Shown here: piece after piece, positions 34,477 to 43,545 of the stretch
Position numbering within the stretch: the first letter of the stretch is position 1
How the letters are laid out: every line of letters begins with the position of its first letter
Assembly: GCA_036741355.1 (NCBI GenBank)
Contig: DAINSK010000003.1
Coordinates: 91,406 to 155,405, forward strand
Reading direction: 5' to 3'
DNA: 64,000 nt
Source: JBBRGK01 sp036741355
Lineage (GTDB): Bacteria > Chloroflexota > Dehalococcoidia > CAUJGQ01
The notes under the pieces: model-generated
The model's database searches: none
Told to the model about the DNA's origin: nothing
Seen by the model: only the letters and a program-made list of their open reading frames with translations
Program-made: the position numbers and the translations under genes

Positions 34477-35013
34477 TCAACGGTGTTCGTTTAATGGACA
34501 TGTCTCGCGCTCGATTAACGAGACGTACGTGCGGTTCGACAGCGCTCCAGGCCGCAACCGGCGGATCAGATCGATTGCAGCTACGGGATCTTCTCCGAGC
34601 GCACGCAAAAGTAGCCCTGTAAACAGGCCGCTGCGGTTCATTCCGTAGTGACATAAGACGAAGATGCGATCCGGCGGCGGGATAACTGCTTCGTGCGACG
34701 CTTGAGCCGATATCTCCGTAGCCAGGCCGTGGGCAAGCGCGACCAGCCGGGAATAGGCGTACGGCACGGCCTCCGCGTCCATAAACACCCGGGGCAAGTA
34801 GAGGCGAGCGCCTTCTTGGAAATCCACCGGCAGATCGCCGCAACAGTCGACGACAACGGCGCCCTCAACCTGATCGAGCGTCAGCCGGTGGCCGAGCAGG
34901 CTGTCCGTACCGCCCATCCAAATCTGCGTTTTAATGTCGGGACGGTGGAGGAGATCGATGCGAGTGGCGCGGGGTTCTGCGACACTTTCTATCTTGTTTG
35001 CCGGCCAGTTCAC
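34477..35013 (-). CDS. Dual-specificity / tyrosine-type protein phosphatase
   Basis: The 178-aa protein has the PTP signature C-x5-R in CHYGMNRSG, preceded by a VVDCCGDLP strand and the acidic loop region. It would dephosphorylate protein Tyr/Ser/Thr or a related phosphate. The start is uncertain. GTG at 35013 overlaps the clpS stop by 4 nt (GTGA), suggesting coupling, and is chosen here; an ATG at 35052 lies inside clpS. Confidence 0.8.
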   Translation of the reverse strand: MNWPANKIESVAEPRATRIDLLHRPDIKTQIWMGGTDSLLGHRLTLDQVEGAVVVDCCGDLPVDFQEGARLYLPRVFMDAEAVPYAYSRLVALAHGLATEISAQASHEAVIPPPDRIFVLCHYGMNRSGLFTGLLLRALGEDPVAAIDLIRRLRPGALSNRTYVSLIERETCPLNEHR

Positions 35014-35339
35014 GGGGCGGACTCGACGACAGCCGACATCGAACCTTTGCAATGCGGGATCCTGGGATCGGATCCATAGCTGTGGATCTGCTGCTGATGG
35101 GCGGTGACGTGATCGTGGCTCGCGGTTTCGACGATTGCACTGCCGGTGCCGTCCACCGCGCAGGCGAGTGCAAAAGCCTTCTCAGGCGCGTAGCCGAATA
35201 CGTGGCCCAGCATCTCGACAACATACGCATAGCTGTGGTCATCGTCGTCCATCAGCACCAGGTGATATTGCGGCTGCAGGCTGACGGATGCGCTCGGAAG
35301 TTGGGTGGTTTCCGGGAGCGGATTTGATGGTATCGTCAT
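35010..35339 (-). CDS. clpS: ClpS-like protease adaptor
   Basis: The 109-aa protein has the ClpS core: YHLVLMDDDDHSYAYVV, the Asp-rich N-degron pocket region, and helical VEMLGHVFGYAPEKA followed by a histidine-rich strand-helix part. ClpS delivers N-end-rule substrates to ClpAP/ClpCP. The N-terminal 24 residues are disordered. There is no ribosome-binding site, and a perfect TATAAT lies 9 nt before the ATG. The phosphatase gene follows with overlap. Confidence 0.87.
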   Translation of the reverse strand: MTIPSNPLPETTQLPSASVSLQPQYHLVLMDDDDHSYAYVVEMLGHVFGYAPEKAFALACAVDGTGSAIVETASHDHVTAHQQQIHSYGSDPRIPHCKGSMSAVVESAP

Positions 35340-35347
35340 CGACGCTT

Positions 35348-35353
35348 ATTATA
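35348..35353 (-). promoter_or_regulatory. Candidate -10 element for leaderless clpS transcript
   Basis: A perfect TATAAT on the minus strand ends 8 nt before the clpS ATG. A start about 7 nt downstream would give an mRNA with almost no leader, consistent with the lack of a ribosome-binding site. The -35 position is weak. Confidence 0.4.
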
Positions 35354-35576
35354 TCGTGAATTCGAAGCCAGGGAAGGTAGCGTCGGGGGTCTTGCCGCCG
35401 ACCATGGTGATCGCGAACGCCACCGTGAACCCGGCCAGCACGGCGCTTGTCCTGCGCCTGTTACTCGGGTTTGGCACGGTGAGCCGCTCATCCAGACCGC
35501 GACGAACCCTCGAAACGTGGCTGCGGGAAGCCACTCGCACCCGATCACATTCGTCCGTTTCGGATGCACCCGGACA

Positions 35577-36014
35577 CTAGCTCGCCGCTTTGATCTGGTT
35601 AACGTGGTCATGGCCGTGGCTGGCCATGATCGTGAGCAGCTCCTCGACGGTACGCTTGCCGAGCGGCCCCATCCAGGTCTTGGAGAGATCGCCATCTGAG
35701 ACGTGGCGCAGGATGTTGTCATTGGTGGCAGCCACAAGCGTGGCGGACGCTGCCGCCGCAGCAGGACTCGAGACGTCTATCGACGGTCGTTCGAGCGCCG
35801 GCGCTCCGCAGGCCTGGGATATCGAGTTGGTGAAATGCCAGTCCGTCCCAATGAAGTGTTCGGCAACCTTCCGTGGTGACCAGCTCTCTTCGCCTTCGCC
35901 GCCGGCGGGGCTCTTATCCCAGTTGTGATGTGCACCGTGGAGCGCTGCCTGGAACTGTGCCCGCGTATCGACGATCGCCGCACGCAGTCCTTTCGGAGTC
36001 ACCAAGATATCCAC
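35577..36014 (-). CDS. DinB-like four-helix-bundle protein
   Basis: The 145-aa protein resembles DinB/MDMPI thiol-transferase-like proteins: SWSPRKVAEHFIGTDWHF with the first His, and HGHDHVNQI with the distal His pair, forming a three-His metal site. The family includes thiol-dependent transferases. The start is ambiguous: GTG at 36014 directly abuts AAAGAG, and a TTG or GTG 3-4 codons downstream has better spacing. Confidence 0.75.
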   Translation of the reverse strand: MDILVTPKGLRAAIVDTRAQFQAALHGAHHNWDKSPAGGEGEESWSPRKVAEHFIGTDWHFTNSISQACGAPALERPSIDVSSPAAAAASATLVAATNDNILRHVSDGDLSKTWMGPLGKRTVEELLTIMASHGHDHVNQIKAAS

Positions 36015-36058
36015 CTCTTTGCTGTTGTAGTACTACTGAATGAATATAGCGCAGCCAG

Positions 36059-37393
36059 TCAGGAATGCCATGCAAAGAGCGACGACCAACCCATTTCGCC
36101 GTAATAGCCGACGGTGGACGCTGGAGAATCGATCGAGTCGACCAGTTCAACCGTGACTCCGTTCGCCATGTCGGCGAGCCAGAGCTGGGCTTCGGGCACC
36201 CCGCTCAAAACGCCGTCCCTCCAGCGCACAAACAGTAAGGTGCCAGCGCCGATCCAGTGGGGCGACTCCTCTGCCCAACCGTCGTTGCCGTCCAAGAGGT
36301 GGTCGGCACCGCCCGCGAGCGACGCCAGCCAGATCCGCCGTCCCGCGATGTCACCCGGATATCCATGGGTGGCGTCGAGATTGGTGAATGGCGGACCTTC
36401 CACGGCGGGGCCGCGCGTAAACGCAAGCTGGCCGGTCGCGGCGGTCGCCGGCTGCGTCTCTACTTCGCCGGGCCGGCCAAGGAAGTGCGTTACGGCGCCG
36501 GTAGCCAGGTCCAGCGCCACCATGTGTTTATCGCGATACGTTTCCCTACCGGCGCCGACAACCGCAATGATGCTCGCAGAATCAGGGGCCCACGCAAACC
36601 AGTCGCTCCGTAGAACGGTGCCCGCGGTATACATGTGACTGCCGTCGACCGCTGCCACGTCAAGCTGCTCTCCGTCTGCCCGGCACGACACGCACAGCTG
36701 CGCCGGCCCCTGGAATACCGCGAGCCAGTGCCCGTCCGGCGACCAGCCGACCGGATGCGGCCAGGTTGCGCCGGCTGACACCAATTCGTGCAGCGCGTCA
36801 CCATTGCGCTGCACGAGCCAGATCGACTCTGAGGCGGGCAATCCCGTGTCACCGAGCGCCTGCATGCTCAGCGCCAGCACTGACCCATCGGGCGACCACT
36901 CAACGGGCCGGAAGGCGACATTGGGTTGAGCGGGCACCAGCTGGCGGACCAGTCCATCCGATGGGGTAACGAGGTCGATACCGCCGTCGTCTGCCGGAAC
37001 GGCAATGACCGCGTCGTCAGGTGACCACGCACCGGATATTGTCAGAACTTGCGACCCGTCGGACCGCAACGCCGCCTGGCGTCGTCCTCGAGAAACGAGG
37101 ATCCAACCGCCAGCGGGCGACCAGCGAACGCCCGTGACGTCTCCGGAGTGCGTCAACCTGGTTGCGGATCCGGCGCCAAGAATGATCCACGCGTCGCCGC
37201 CACTCACATACGCGAGGCTGCCTGAAAGCGCGGGAGAGGCGGCTGCACCGGCGAGTACGTCGGCGCGTGCACGATTGAAACCGCCCCCTTGTCCGGCCGA
37301 AGCCGCGATTAGCACGGCCATCAAACAGGCGAGCGCCACCGCAGACAACACGCGGCCCGGTTTGAGATGGACGGGCATAGAGAGGCAGGGCAT
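36059..37393 (-). CDS. Secreted TolB-like beta-propeller protein
   Basis: The 444-aa protein has an N-terminal signal/anchor (about residues 14-34), then repeated propeller blades with WSPDG/WSPAG/WAPDS motifs at about 40-50-residue spacing. One Cys pair CVSC lies mid-protein. Such propellers serve as protein or ligand-binding scaffolds outside the cell. The ATG at 37393 has GGGG 6 nt upstream. No functional partner is evident. Confidence 0.8.
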   Translation of the reverse strand: MPCLSMPVHLKPGRVLSAVALACLMAVLIAASAGQGGGFNRARADVLAGAAASPALSGSLAYVSGGDAWIILGAGSATRLTHSGDVTGVRWSPAGGWILVSRGRRQAALRSDGSQVLTISGAWSPDDAVIAVPADDGGIDLVTPSDGLVRQLVPAQPNVAFRPVEWSPDGSVLALSMQALGDTGLPASESIWLVQRNGDALHELVSAGATWPHPVGWSPDGHWLAVFQGPAQLCVSCRADGEQLDVAAVDGSHMYTAGTVLRSDWFAWAPDSASIIAVVGAGRETYRDKHMVALDLATGAVTHFLGRPGEVETQPATAATGQLAFTRGPAVEGPPFTNLDATHGYPGDIAGRRIWLASLAGGADHLLDGNDGWAEESPHWIGAGTLLFVRWRDGVLSGVPEAQLWLADMANGVTVELVDSIDSPASTVGYYGEMGWSSLFAWHS

Positions 37394-37614
37394 GGATCGC
37401 CCCAACGGTTTCAAAACAGGGATGGAACGGAAGGGAAATAGTATTGGCGACTATGTTGTAATGCCACGAGGAGAGGCAGTCAATGACACCCACAGACGCT
37501 GGCAGCCAATGGCGAACGAAGAGCTATCCTGGCGCACTGGCTATCCGGTGGTGTTATACCGTTGTTACACAATTTAGAATATGCGGCGACCCTAAGGCGG
37601 AAGGCGCCCGTGGT

Positions 37615-38298
37615 TTACCTCATCAAGAGCGGGATTCGCCGAAATACCCCTGTTATTTTTCGCTCGCAATGGCGTCGCATTCGGGCTGACCAGGGCGTAT
37701 CGATCGCCATCTGGAAGGGAGCGCTTTGTCGTACTTCGGGTGACTCCAACTCATATAGCGCCAGATAGCCTGGCTCGCCCTCAATCGCGCGGAACCGGCG
37801 CGCTCGCAATACCCCGGGGACCTTTATGAGGTATGGTACGTGCTCTTCGTCATACCACGCGTTGTATTCTTCGTCGTAAGCGGCGTCGGGCACCAGGCCC
37901 ACCGCGAGCAGCCCCCCGCAGCTGCGCCAATCGACCGCATTCTCCGCAATGCTCTCCAAGGTTCGCTCGAGTACTGCCCGATTCGTATTACGAAATAGCC
38001 GAAGCATCGTTCTGTCTTCGTCCGTGAGACGGGGTGGCCTGGAGAGTGATTGGTAAGCGTCGCTTTTTAGTGTGTCCGCGTTTTGGACGTCGTAGGTGGT
38101 CAAATAGCGCGGCAGCGCTCCATCGATCCCCACACCTGCTGCTCCCGACACGGACTCCCAGCGCGCGCAGTGCGCGAAGCCCGGTGTGGCCGCTCGATCC
38201 ACAACGTGACGGCCGGTGTACCAGCTGTTCCATCGTTGCGCGTGTTCCGCTTCGACATCCGCCTGGACGAACAACAGTGCCGGCGAACCCTGAGTCAT
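37615..38298 (-). CDS. EthD-like duplicated dimeric alpha/beta-barrel protein
   Basis: The 227-aa protein has two halves that share a ferredoxin-like, EthD-type motif: WNSWYTGRHVVDRAATPGF and YNAWYDEEHVPYLIKVPG. Both read as the same strand-helix element, so it is an internal duplication. EthD-like proteins act in degradation or redox side reactions of hydrophobic compounds. GAGG precedes the ATG by 7 nt. Confidence 0.75.
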   Translation of the reverse strand: MTQGSPALLFVQADVEAEHAQRWNSWYTGRHVVDRAATPGFAHCARWESVSGAAGVGIDGALPRYLTTYDVQNADTLKSDAYQSLSRPPRLTDEDRTMLRLFRNTNRAVLERTLESIAENAVDWRSCGGLLAVGLVPDAAYDEEYNAWYDEEHVPYLIKVPGVLRARRFRAIEGEPGYLALYELESPEVRQSAPFQMAIDTPWSARMRRHCERKITGVFRRIPLLMR

Positions 38299-38450
38299 CT
38301 GCTAACCTCGCATCGCGGTCGCCGTCGCTCTCTGTTGTCCGCACAGTACCATGTCGCTTGCCGATCGTCTTGCTGGACCCAAGCGCGGCAGCGTGACTAT
38401 GATTTGGCCCAGGGAACCGCCGCGCCTCGGGCGCATGGCAGGAGGCGTGC

Positions 38451-38948
38451 ATGGCGCTGGTGAACCGGACGTGGCGCGAGAGTAGATTCGTCCCCGAAGG
38501 CGCTCAGCCGGGACTCTACGACGGGCGCACATTCCAGGAAAACGTCCAAAATCTCGCCGTTCAGGACATCGCCAAAGCGCGGTTTGCTTACCCTTCCGCG
38601 GAGATGCCGGAGCTCAAAACGTACGCGAACCGACCGGAGCATACGATTGGCGTGCGGTTGGCGACGGGCGAGTTGCTCTTCCCTGACATCGTCGTCATGG
38701 ATAGATCGACGACAGAGGTGCGGATGCTTGCCGAGGTCGAAACCGAGCGGTCTCTGCACGATCCGGACGTGGCCGAAAAGTTGCGCGCGTTTGCGAGTAC
38801 GGGAAGACTGTTTCTGTACGTGCCGCTATCAAACGTCGATCGGGCGAGGAGGCTCCTGCAAAGCGCAAACGTGCGCCTGGCAGGGCTGCGATCGTGGCGA
38901 TACAACATAGGCCAGCGCACAGTCGACATTCTAGAGCTACCCCTCTAA
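38451..38948 (+). CDS. Unknown 165-aa protein with PD-(D/E)xK-nuclease-like pattern
   Basis: The core reads FPDIVVMDRSTTEVRMLAEVET followed by a helix and a beta strand (GRLFLYVPL). PD...ExE spacing and the strand-helix order resemble a restriction-nuclease fold in which the usual Lys is replaced (EVE). No methyltransferase or other restriction gene is nearby. The stop codon overlaps the converging DUF1786 stop by 4 bp. Function is unassigned. Confidence 0.6.
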   Translation: MALVNRTWRESRFVPEGAQPGLYDGRTFQENVQNLAVQDIAKARFAYPSAEMPELKTYANRPEHTIGVRLATGELLFPDIVVMDRSTTEVRMLAEVETERSLHDPDVAEKLRAFASTGRLFLYVPLSNVDRARRLLQSANVRLAGLRSWRYNIGQRTVDILELPL

Positions 38949-40039
38949 ACGGAGGCGCTTAGCGCCGTCGAGATCTCTTCGCGCACGGACGGATGGCGTT
39001 CGCCAAAAGCTTGCACGAGGCCGAAACAGCCGCTGATCATCATGTCGCCGTGTGGCGTGGCGAAGTACGGCTTCAGCCTGCTGCCGCGGAGCTTCCCCCG
39101 CTGTGGACCGGTAACCGCAAGAAACGGCCTCCCGCCCGCGGGACGGTCGGCGTAGAAGACACCGTGCCCGTGGCCGGCGAAGACCTCTTCGTGCGTAAGC
39201 GTGCCGTCGATCAACTGTTCGGTCATCGATTCGATCTGCGGCGTCTCCAGCAACCCGGTGTGGTGCTCGAACAGGGCGTGAACGCGGCTGCCACTGAGGT
39301 AGAAGCCAAGCGCGTGCATATTGCCAAGGTTGACGACTACCTGCTCGTCGTGCTCAGCAACCCGCGGATCCTGCAGAGCGCCGAGTGCAGCTGCGGGTCC
39401 CGTATCGACGAAGACAGTTGGGACTTCCATGTCGATACAGCTAATCATTGAACGAGCGCGCGTCAGGTACTCCGGCAACTCGGATGGCAGGAACGCGAAG
39501 GCTTTCAGATCGTTACGTTCCTGGATCACCTGTCGCAGATGGTTGAACCGAAAGAGCCGGTCGGAAAAGCCGGGCGGCGCTGCGCCGTGGTCTAGGCAGC
39601 CGACAGCGAGACCATCGAATTCAGACGGCACCTCGAAGGCAGAAAGCGCGCGGCGGATCGATGCGAGGTCAAGGTCGCGCATCTCGATCCGCTCGATGCC
39701 GCGCAGCTTCGACGCCTCGTCGTCCGACACTACCGCTACGCCCATACCGGCAACGACCGCGAGGTCATCGTCAAACGTGCGGGCGGCTTCCTGGGTCGCG
39801 AACGCCGTTCCACCGGCCCGAATATGGTCGTCAAGCGCCCAGTGGCAGGGCCCTCCGCCCATGGTCACGCCTGTCAACAATACCGGACGTTTCTCGACCG
39901 TGGCGCGGCGGATGCGCCGAGCCGCGATCTCCGTTGCAGACGGCATGACCATCTTGACGCAGTTTTCGACGGCCACGTTGGAGTCGAACAGGAGGATATC
40001 CTGCGTCCCCGTGCCCATGTCTACGGCTAAGATGCGCAT
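38945..40039 (-). CDS. DUF1786 family actin-like ATPase-fold protein
   Basis: The 364-aa protein starts MRILAVDMGTGTQDILLFDS, a phosphate-1-type motif of the sugar-kinase/Hsp70/actin fold. Further motifs include VTMGGGPCHWAL, FVDTGPAAALGAL and VVNLGNMHALGFYL. DUF1786 proteins are sometimes labelled pyruvate-formate-lyase-activating-like but are uncharacterised and have no radical-SAM motif. The ATG at 40039 has GGAG 8 nt upstream. Confidence 0.78.
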   Translation of the reverse strand: MRILAVDMGTGTQDILLFDSNVAVENCVKMVMPSATEIAARRIRRATVEKRPVLLTGVTMGGGPCHWALDDHIRAGGTAFATQEAARTFDDDLAVVAGMGVAVVSDDEASKLRGIERIEMRDLDLASIRRALSAFEVPSEFDGLAVGCLDHGAAPPGFSDRLFRFNHLRQVIQERNDLKAFAFLPSELPEYLTRARSMISCIDMEVPTVFVDTGPAAALGALQDPRVAEHDEQVVVNLGNMHALGFYLSGSRVHALFEHHTGLLETPQIESMTEQLIDGTLTHEEVFAGHGHGVFYADRPAGGRPFLAVTGPQRGKLRGSRLKPYFATPHGDMMISGCFGLVQAFGERHPSVREEISTALSASV

Positions 40040-40180
40040 CGCGCGGCTCCGAATGTCGGCGAGAGCGCGACCGGCGCCCCTGCTACACTTGGATTCATCA
40101 TGCCACGTACACCGGCCTCGTTGGGCCAATGAAACAGACATCTGAGGTAGTTACGTTGCGTTCTGTTGGCTCTCCGGTGC

Positions 40181-41449
40181 TTATGGCCCGATGACGGTCA
40201 TGCCGTCCATGTACGGAATCAATACCTCGGGAACGTCGATACTGCCGTCAGCTTGCTGGTAATTTTCCATAACGGCGATGAGGGTGCGCGGCAGCCCCAA
40301 GCCCGACCCGTTGAGCGTGTGGACGAGCTCCGGCTTCGCGCCGGGCTCGCGCCGAAAGCGGATGTTCGCGCGCCGCGCTTGAAAATCGCCGTCATTTGAG
40401 CAGGAACTGACTTCGAGCCATTCACCCTGGCCGGGTGCCCAGACGTCAATGTCGTAGGTCGTCGTCGCCGCAAATCCGAGGTCGCCTCCGCAGAGTTGCG
40501 AAACGCGGTAGGTCAGGCCCAGGCGGCGGCACGTCTCTTCGGCGTCTGAGAGCAGCGATAGAAGCTCGCGCTGCGACTGCTCTGGACTGACGAACTTGTA
40601 CATCTCCACCTTGTCGAACTGATGACCCCGTTTGATGCCGCGCACGTCTCTGCCTGCGCTCATCCGCTCCCGGCGAAAGCAAGGGGTATAACTGGTGTAG
40701 TTGATGGGCAGCGTGGCGCCATCCAGGATCTCTCCGCCGTGAAAATTCGTCACCGGCACTTCGGCGGTAGGAACGAGCCAAAGGTTATCTTCGGCGTCGT
40801 GGTAAAGGTTGTCACGGAACTTCGGCAACTGTCCTGCCGCGACCAGGCACTGCTCTTTCACGACGAACGGTACGTACAGTTCGGTATAGCCCTGGCGCCG
40901 GTGCAGAGAGAGCATCCAGTTAATCAGCGCCCGTTCCAGAATGGCCCCGGCTCCCCTGAGCACGTAGAAGCGCGAACCGGATAGCTTCACGCCGCGCTCG
41001 AAGTCGATGACCCCCAATCGCTCGCCGAGCTCCCAATGGGGCAGCGGCACAAAATCGAAGCGTTTCGGCTCGCCGGACTGACGCACCACGACGTTGTCAT
41101 GGTCGTCCTCGCCCGGCGGCACATCTTCGGCGGGAAGGTTGGGGAACTCCAGAGCAAGCTGGTAGCGCCGCTCGCCAAGCTCGCGCTCCAGGACTTCCAG
41201 GGTCTTTATTTCGTCGCTCAGACCGCCCACGGCGGCAATGAGGTGTTGGCGCTCCACGGGGTCTTTGGTTGCGCCGATTTTCTTGCTTTCAACACGCTGG
41301 GCAGCCCGCTTGCCCTCAACTTCGGTCAGCAGGCGACGGTACTCGTTGTCAACCTTCAACCAGTCGTCCAGCGGCTGAGCCGTGTGACGCAGCTCGATTG
41401 AACGACGGATCAGATTGGGGTTATCGCGGATGATCTGTGGGTTCAACAT
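40181..41449 (-). CDS. serS: Seryl-tRNA synthetase
   Basis: The 422-aa class II synthetase has an N-terminal long coiled coil (about 30-100) that contacts the long variable arm of tRNA-Ser. Motif 2 is CFRRERMSAGRDVRGIKRGHQF and motif 3 is NGSGLGLPRTLIAVMEN. It charges tRNA-Ser with serine using ATP. The family N-terminus MLNPQIIRDNP fixes the start, though no ribosome-binding site is visible. Confidence 0.97.
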   Translation of the reverse strand: MLNPQIIRDNPNLIRRSIELRHTAQPLDDWLKVDNEYRRLLTEVEGKRAAQRVESKKIGATKDPVERQHLIAAVGGLSDEIKTLEVLERELGERRYQLALEFPNLPAEDVPPGEDDHDNVVVRQSGEPKRFDFVPLPHWELGERLGVIDFERGVKLSGSRFYVLRGAGAILERALINWMLSLHRRQGYTELYVPFVVKEQCLVAAGQLPKFRDNLYHDAEDNLWLVPTAEVPVTNFHGGEILDGATLPINYTSYTPCFRRERMSAGRDVRGIKRGHQFDKVEMYKFVSPEQSQRELLSLLSDAEETCRRLGLTYRVSQLCGGDLGFAATTTYDIDVWAPGQGEWLEVSSCSNDGDFQARRANIRFRREPGAKPELVHTLNGSGLGLPRTLIAVMENYQQADGSIDVPEVLIPYMDGMTVIGP

Positions 41450-41585
41450 CGGTTGGAGTGTCTGGTATGCCCGGCGGCCACGTCAACGCAAGTGACCATT
41501 CGGAGGGGCGTGCCGCATCTCATTGACGCAGCCCGAACCCCGATGGACACTGGCTAATGGGCGCCCCCGGTCGGGAGGGGAAGGC

Positions 41586-42662
41586 GTGAAATTCGGACTG
41601 CTGTACGAACTCGAATACGCGCGCCCATGGCATACCGGATTCGAGCGAGAGCTATTTCACCAGGCCCTGGACCAGATTGAGCTCGCCGACCGTGTGGGCT
41701 TCGATTACGTCTGGCAGGTCGAGCATCATTTCCTTACCGAGTACTCGCACTCTTCCGCACCGGAAGTCTTCCTCGGCGCCGTCTCGCAACGAACCAAGCG
41801 GATCAGGATCGGCCACGGGATCGTTCTGCTGCCTATGGCTTACAACCACCCGGTTCGCGTCGCGGAACGGATCGCGACACTCGATATCCTGTCGAATGGG
41901 CGCGTGGAGTTCGGCACCGGCCGCTCGGGTACGCCGGCGGAGCTTGGCGGATTCAGTATAGATCCTTCGCTATCCAAAGAGATGTGGGACGAAGCGGTTC
42001 GCACGATTCCCAGGATGTGGCGCGACGAGCCGTTTGAACATCACGGAAAGTTCTTCGACATGCCGCTGCGGAACGTCGTGCCGAAGCCTGTGCAAAAGCC
42101 GCATCCGCCCATGTGGGTCGCGGCGGGCAGCCCGGATACCTTCGTGCAGGCGGGCGAGCGCGGGCTTGGCGTTCTCTGCTTTATACTCGGTCGCCCAGAG
42201 AACCTGGTTACCCGCGTGCAGTCGTACCGCAATGCGGTTCGCCATGCCGAACCCGTCGGCGAGTTTATCAACGAGCAGGTGGCGGGCTTCACGGTGACAC
42301 TCTGCCTGGACGACGAAGCCGAGGCGCGGGAGATCGGCGGGCCGGCGGCGCTCTGGTACACGGCCATGCTTGGCTCGATCGTCGGCGAATGGCGCGGGCA
42401 GTGCATCCCCGGCTACGAGTACTACTCTCATATGAGCCAACAGTTGAGCGACCAGGCGGAGATGGACCTCGCTGGTCTGCTGGATAACGGCACGTATTGT
42501 ATTGGCGACGCCAAGGCGTGCATCCGCACGATCGAGAAGTACGAGGCCGCCGGAGTGGATCAGTTAATCTGCTTCATGCAGGTCGGACGCGTGCCCCACG
42601 AAAAGATCATGCGCTCGATTGAGCTGTTCGGCGAAAAGGTCATACCCGCGTTCCGGGTCTAG
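41586..42662 (+). CDS. Luciferase-like (LLM) flavin-dependent monooxygenase
   Basis: The 358-aa TIM-barrel protein of the bacterial-luciferase family has FDYVWQVEHHF, GHGIVLLPMAYNHPVRVAERIATLDILSNGR and GTGRSGTPAELGGF. It uses reduced FMN or F420 to oxidise an unknown substrate. The GTG at 41586 is preferred because GGAGGGG lies just before it and the barrel strand KFGLLYELE begins immediately; an ORF extension of 21 codons lacks support. Confidence 0.85.
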   Translation: MKFGLLYELEYARPWHTGFERELFHQALDQIELADRVGFDYVWQVEHHFLTEYSHSSAPEVFLGAVSQRTKRIRIGHGIVLLPMAYNHPVRVAERIATLDILSNGRVEFGTGRSGTPAELGGFSIDPSLSKEMWDEAVRTIPRMWRDEPFEHHGKFFDMPLRNVVPKPVQKPHPPMWVAAGSPDTFVQAGERGLGVLCFILGRPENLVTRVQSYRNAVRHAEPVGEFINEQVAGFTVTLCLDDEAEAREIGGPAALWYTAMLGSIVGEWRGQCIPGYEYYSHMSQQLSDQAEMDLAGLLDNGTYCIGDAKACIRTIEKYEAAGVDQLICFMQVGRVPHEKIMRSIELFGEKVIPAFRV

Positions 42663-42686
42663 TACCCGGCGCGCCAGGAGATGCTT

Positions 42687-43076
42687 GTGCCAACCGTCGA
42701 GGAAACGGCAGATACGTTTGCCAAAGATCTCACTTCGCAAAATATCGCCGGACTGATGATGGTCTTCACGCCCGAAGGAATGATGAAGGCTATGACGATG
42801 CAAGTCCAAATGCAGGCGCGTGCGGCGCAGGCCATATCCGAAGGCCGGGTGCCCGCCCCTGCAACCGGGTATTCGCTGGAGACGAAGGAACGAGAAGGCG
42901 ATGACCAGGTTGTTCACATAACGCTAGAGTCTGCCGATGGAACTGCCGAGATCATGACCCGGTGGCGGGAGGTCGAGGGGGCTTGGAAAGTTACGGACCT
43001 GGCGCTGATCGGAGCCCGAAATCCAGACGGAACACCTGTTGACCTTGGAGGCGGACTCTCGCCTTCACCAGCCTGA
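42687..43076 (+). CDS. SnoaL/NTF2-like small protein
   Basis: The 129-aa protein has the NTF2-like layout: an initial helix pair (VEETADTFAKDL), a Met-rich helix, and strands ending EIMTRWREVEGAWKVTDLALI. The fold binds small ligands or is catalytic; no active-site residues can be assigned. A GTG at 42687 is chosen because AGGAG lies 6 nt upstream; the ATG two codons earlier directly abuts it. It follows the luciferase-like gene closely. Confidence 0.7.
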   Translation: MPTVEETADTFAKDLTSQNIAGLMMVFTPEGMMKAMTMQVQMQARAAQAISEGRVPAPATGYSLETKEREGDDQVVHITLESADGTAEIMTRWREVEGAWKVTDLALIGARNPDGTPVDLGGGLSPSPA

Positions 43077-43093
43077 TAAAGGAGCAGTCATCC

Positions 43094-43489
43094 TTGCAGT
43101 GGCAAAAAACGCCGCCTGAACTCGCCGAGCAGTTCTACACCGCACTTCCAGCTGATCCCATGGTTGCGCGGAGAAAAATGTTCGGCTACCCGAGTGCTTT
43201 TGTGAACGGCAATATGTTCGCCGGAGTCCATCAATCGACCCTATTCCTCCGGCTAGCCGCACCCAACTACCGAGAACTCCTGTCAATTGCCGGCTCAGGG
43301 CCATTCGAGCCGATGGTCGGGCGTCCGATCAAGGGCTATGCGAGCGTTCCGGAATCGATTCTCGGTAGCCCTGAGCTTCTCGGCATCTGGGTGGAGAAAG
43401 CGTTCGCGGACACGGCTGCGCTTCCACCAAAGGAACCGAAGGCGCGCAAACCGCCAAAGGCCGCCGGACGGTCAGCGAAGGGCTCCTAA
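43094..43489 (+). CDS. TfoX N-terminal domain protein
   Basis: The 131-aa protein has the TfoX-N signature: ARRKMFGYPSAFVNGNMFAGVHQSTLFLRL, a compact alpha/beta domain. TfoX/Sxy regulates competence in gammaproteobacteria; stand-alone TfoX-N proteins elsewhere are uncharacterised. The tail is Lys/Pro/Ala-rich. The start is TTG with AGGAG 9 nt upstream, and it lies 18 bp after the NTF2-like gene. Confidence 0.85.
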   Translation: MQWQKTPPELAEQFYTALPADPMVARRKMFGYPSAFVNGNMFAGVHQSTLFLRLAAPNYRELLSIAGSGPFEPMVGRPIKGYASVPESILGSPELLGIWVEKAFADTAALPPKEPKARKPPKAAGRSAKGS

Positions 43490-43545
43490 CGACCTCACTC
43501 CGCTGCTCAATTGTGCCGATTCGAGGCGGCAGCAACCACGGCTCG

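Noticed and set aside
35349..35540. 63-aa minus-strand reading frame with one hydrophobic stretch upstream of clpS
   Set aside because: GTG start without a ribosome-binding site, no family similarity, and its stop overlaps the likely clpS -10 element.
37483..37689. 68-aa plus-strand frame with a purine-rich upstream stretch
   Set aside because: It runs into the end of the EthD-like gene on the opposite strand and its composition is not protein-like.
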